From Candidatus Nealsoniibacteriota bacterium (GTDB lineage: Bacteria; Patescibacteriota; Minisyncoccia; Minisyncoccales; CSSED10-335), in the NCBI GenBank assembly GCA_003557585.1, contig PWOE01000154.1, positions 1-5,004 on the forward strand: a stretch of 5,004 nucleotides of DNA, given 5' to 3'. Position 1 is the stretch's first letter; the number at the start of each line of letters is the position of its first letter. This document shows, one piece after another, positions 4,745 through 5,004 of the stretch. The position numbers were made by a program, and so were the translations under genes. The notes below the pieces were generated by a model that was not told where the DNA came from, searched no databases, and saw nothing but the letters and a program-made list of their open reading frames with translations.

Positions 4745-4832
4745 GGGCGAGTGCTGGAATTTAGTAGACAGCTGCGGTTGAGGGCCGTAGGTCATTATTG
4801 ACGTGAGGGTGCAAGTCCCTCCTCGCTCACCA
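4745..4832 (+). tRNA. tRNA-Leu (anticodon GAG), CCA encoded, altered elbow
   Basis: A class II tRNA of 85 nt plus an encoded CCA (4830-4832). The acceptor is GGGCGAG/CTCGCTC (one G-U), D stem CTG/CAG, anticodon stem TGCGG/CCGTA with loop TTGAGGG, and a long variable arm with stem GTCA/TGAC (4791-4802). The anticodon is GAG, reading CTC/CTT. The T arm is GAGGG-TGCAAGT-CCCTC: position 55 is G (4811) instead of U. The D loop reads AATTTAGTAGA where AATTGGTAGA is usual, so the G18 position appears to be A. This is the only tRNA in the window with a complete encoded CCA. It starts 16 nt after the rplS stop. Confidence 0.93.
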
Positions 4833-4842
4833 GAAGAATATA

Positions 4843-4915
4843 GGGCGGGTAGCTCAATTGGCAGAGCACTTGGCTTACATCCATGGGGTTACAGGTTCGA
4901 GTCCTGTCCCGCCCA
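4843..4915 (+). tRNA. tRNA-Val (anticodon TAC)
   Basis: A 73-nt cloverleaf: acceptor GGGCGGG/CCCGCCC, D stem GCTC/GAGC, anticodon stem CTTGG/CCATG with loop CTTACAT, T arm ACAGG-TTCGAGT-CCTGT, A73. The anticodon TAC reads GTA/GTG and possibly all valine codons. Position 33 is a normal U, unlike the other tRNA-Val here. The second anticodon-stem pair is a T-T mismatch (4870 and 4884), leaving four pairs. No CCA is encoded; CAG follows A73. It lies 10 nt after the CCA of tRNA-Leu. Confidence 0.94.
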
Positions 4916-4926
4916 CAGTTAAAGTC

Positions 4927-4998
4927 GCCGCGGTAGCTCAGTGGTAGAGCGCTTCTCTGAAAAAGAAGAGGTCGTGAGTTCAATTCTCACCCGCGGCA
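4927..4998 (+). tRNA. tRNA-Phe (anticodon GAA)
   Basis: A 72-nt cloverleaf with no mismatches in any stem: acceptor GCCGCGG/CCGCGGC, D stem GCTC/GAGC, anticodon stem CTTCT/AGAAG with loop CTGAAAA, T arm GTGAG-TTCAATT-CTCAC, A73. The anticodon GAA reads TTC/TTT. No CCA is encoded; CAGAAA runs to the window edge. It is the last visible gene of the tRNA-Leu/Val/Phe cluster, 11 nt after tRNA-Val(TAC). The cluster may continue beyond the window. Confidence 0.96.
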
Positions 4999-5004
4999 CA
5001 GAAA

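Noticed and set aside
4795..4983. 62-codon minus-strand open frame
   Set aside because: It is the antisense of tRNA-Leu, tRNA-Val and tRNA-Phe; the GRDRTRTCNP-type peptide is a common artefact of translated tRNA complements.
1..5004. CRISPR array, insertion sequence, attachment site, toxin-antitoxin or defence genes
   Set aside because: There are no spaced direct repeats, terminal inverted repeats, transposase or toxin-like frames. tRNA genes can be integration sites, but none here is followed by a partial duplicate of its 3' end or by foreign genes.

Overview
This is AT-rich, gene-dense DNA from a bacterium with a streamlined genome. Four protein genes (one a 3' fragment), eight tRNA genes and one further enzyme gene fit in 5 kb with almost no spare sequence. 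The protein set is universal bacterial housekeeping. The sequence style of the HtrA-like protease (no signal peptide, a 'CPAVITI...SKDLPKIE' start and an 'NDLPVTYGALI' stretch ahead of the PDZ core), the lack of Shine-Dalgarno sites and the mostly CCA-less tRNA genes fit Candidatus Patescibacteria (CPR), Parcubacteria-like. This is inference from remembered family style, not from a search.

Layout. 1-209: 3' end of an S1-domain gene, probably rpsA, closed by a strong hairpin-U terminator (221-246) that also looks usable from the other side. 248-319: tRNA-Arg(CCT) on the minus strand. 400-1428: a HtrA/DegQ-like serine protease on the plus strand. 1435-1584: tRNA-Arg(TCT) then tRNA-His(GTG) on the minus strand, with their promoter back-to-back with the ftsH promoter in the 84-bp gap 1585-1668. 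1669-3504: ftsH. 3505-3656: tRNA-Ile(TAT) and tRNA-Val(GAC). 3661-4359: an RluA-family pseudouridine synthase. 4369-4728: rplS (ribosomal protein L19). 4745-4998: tRNA-Leu(GAG), tRNA-Val(TAC) and tRNA-Phe(GAA).

From 1669 to the right edge everything is on the plus strand, gaps are 0-16 nt, and I see no internal terminator or convincing promoter. The simplest reading is one tRNA-punctuated operon, ftsH-tIle-tVal-rluA family-rplS-tLeu-tVal-tPhe, in which tRNA processing would cut the messages apart. The theme is translation (S1, L19, tRNAs, RNA modification) plus protein quality control (HtrA-like protease, FtsH).

No mobile element, CRISPR array or novel multi-gene system is visible. The unusual signals are at RNA level: htrA and ftsH share a promoter of identical geometry that predicts leaderless mRNAs; a tRNA-Ile with a genuine UAU anticodon; a tRNA-Val with C33 instead of the near-invariant U33; a tRNA-Leu that has lost both partners of the G18-U55 elbow pair; and a recurrent 'discriminator + CA' 3' end on six of the eight tRNA genes.
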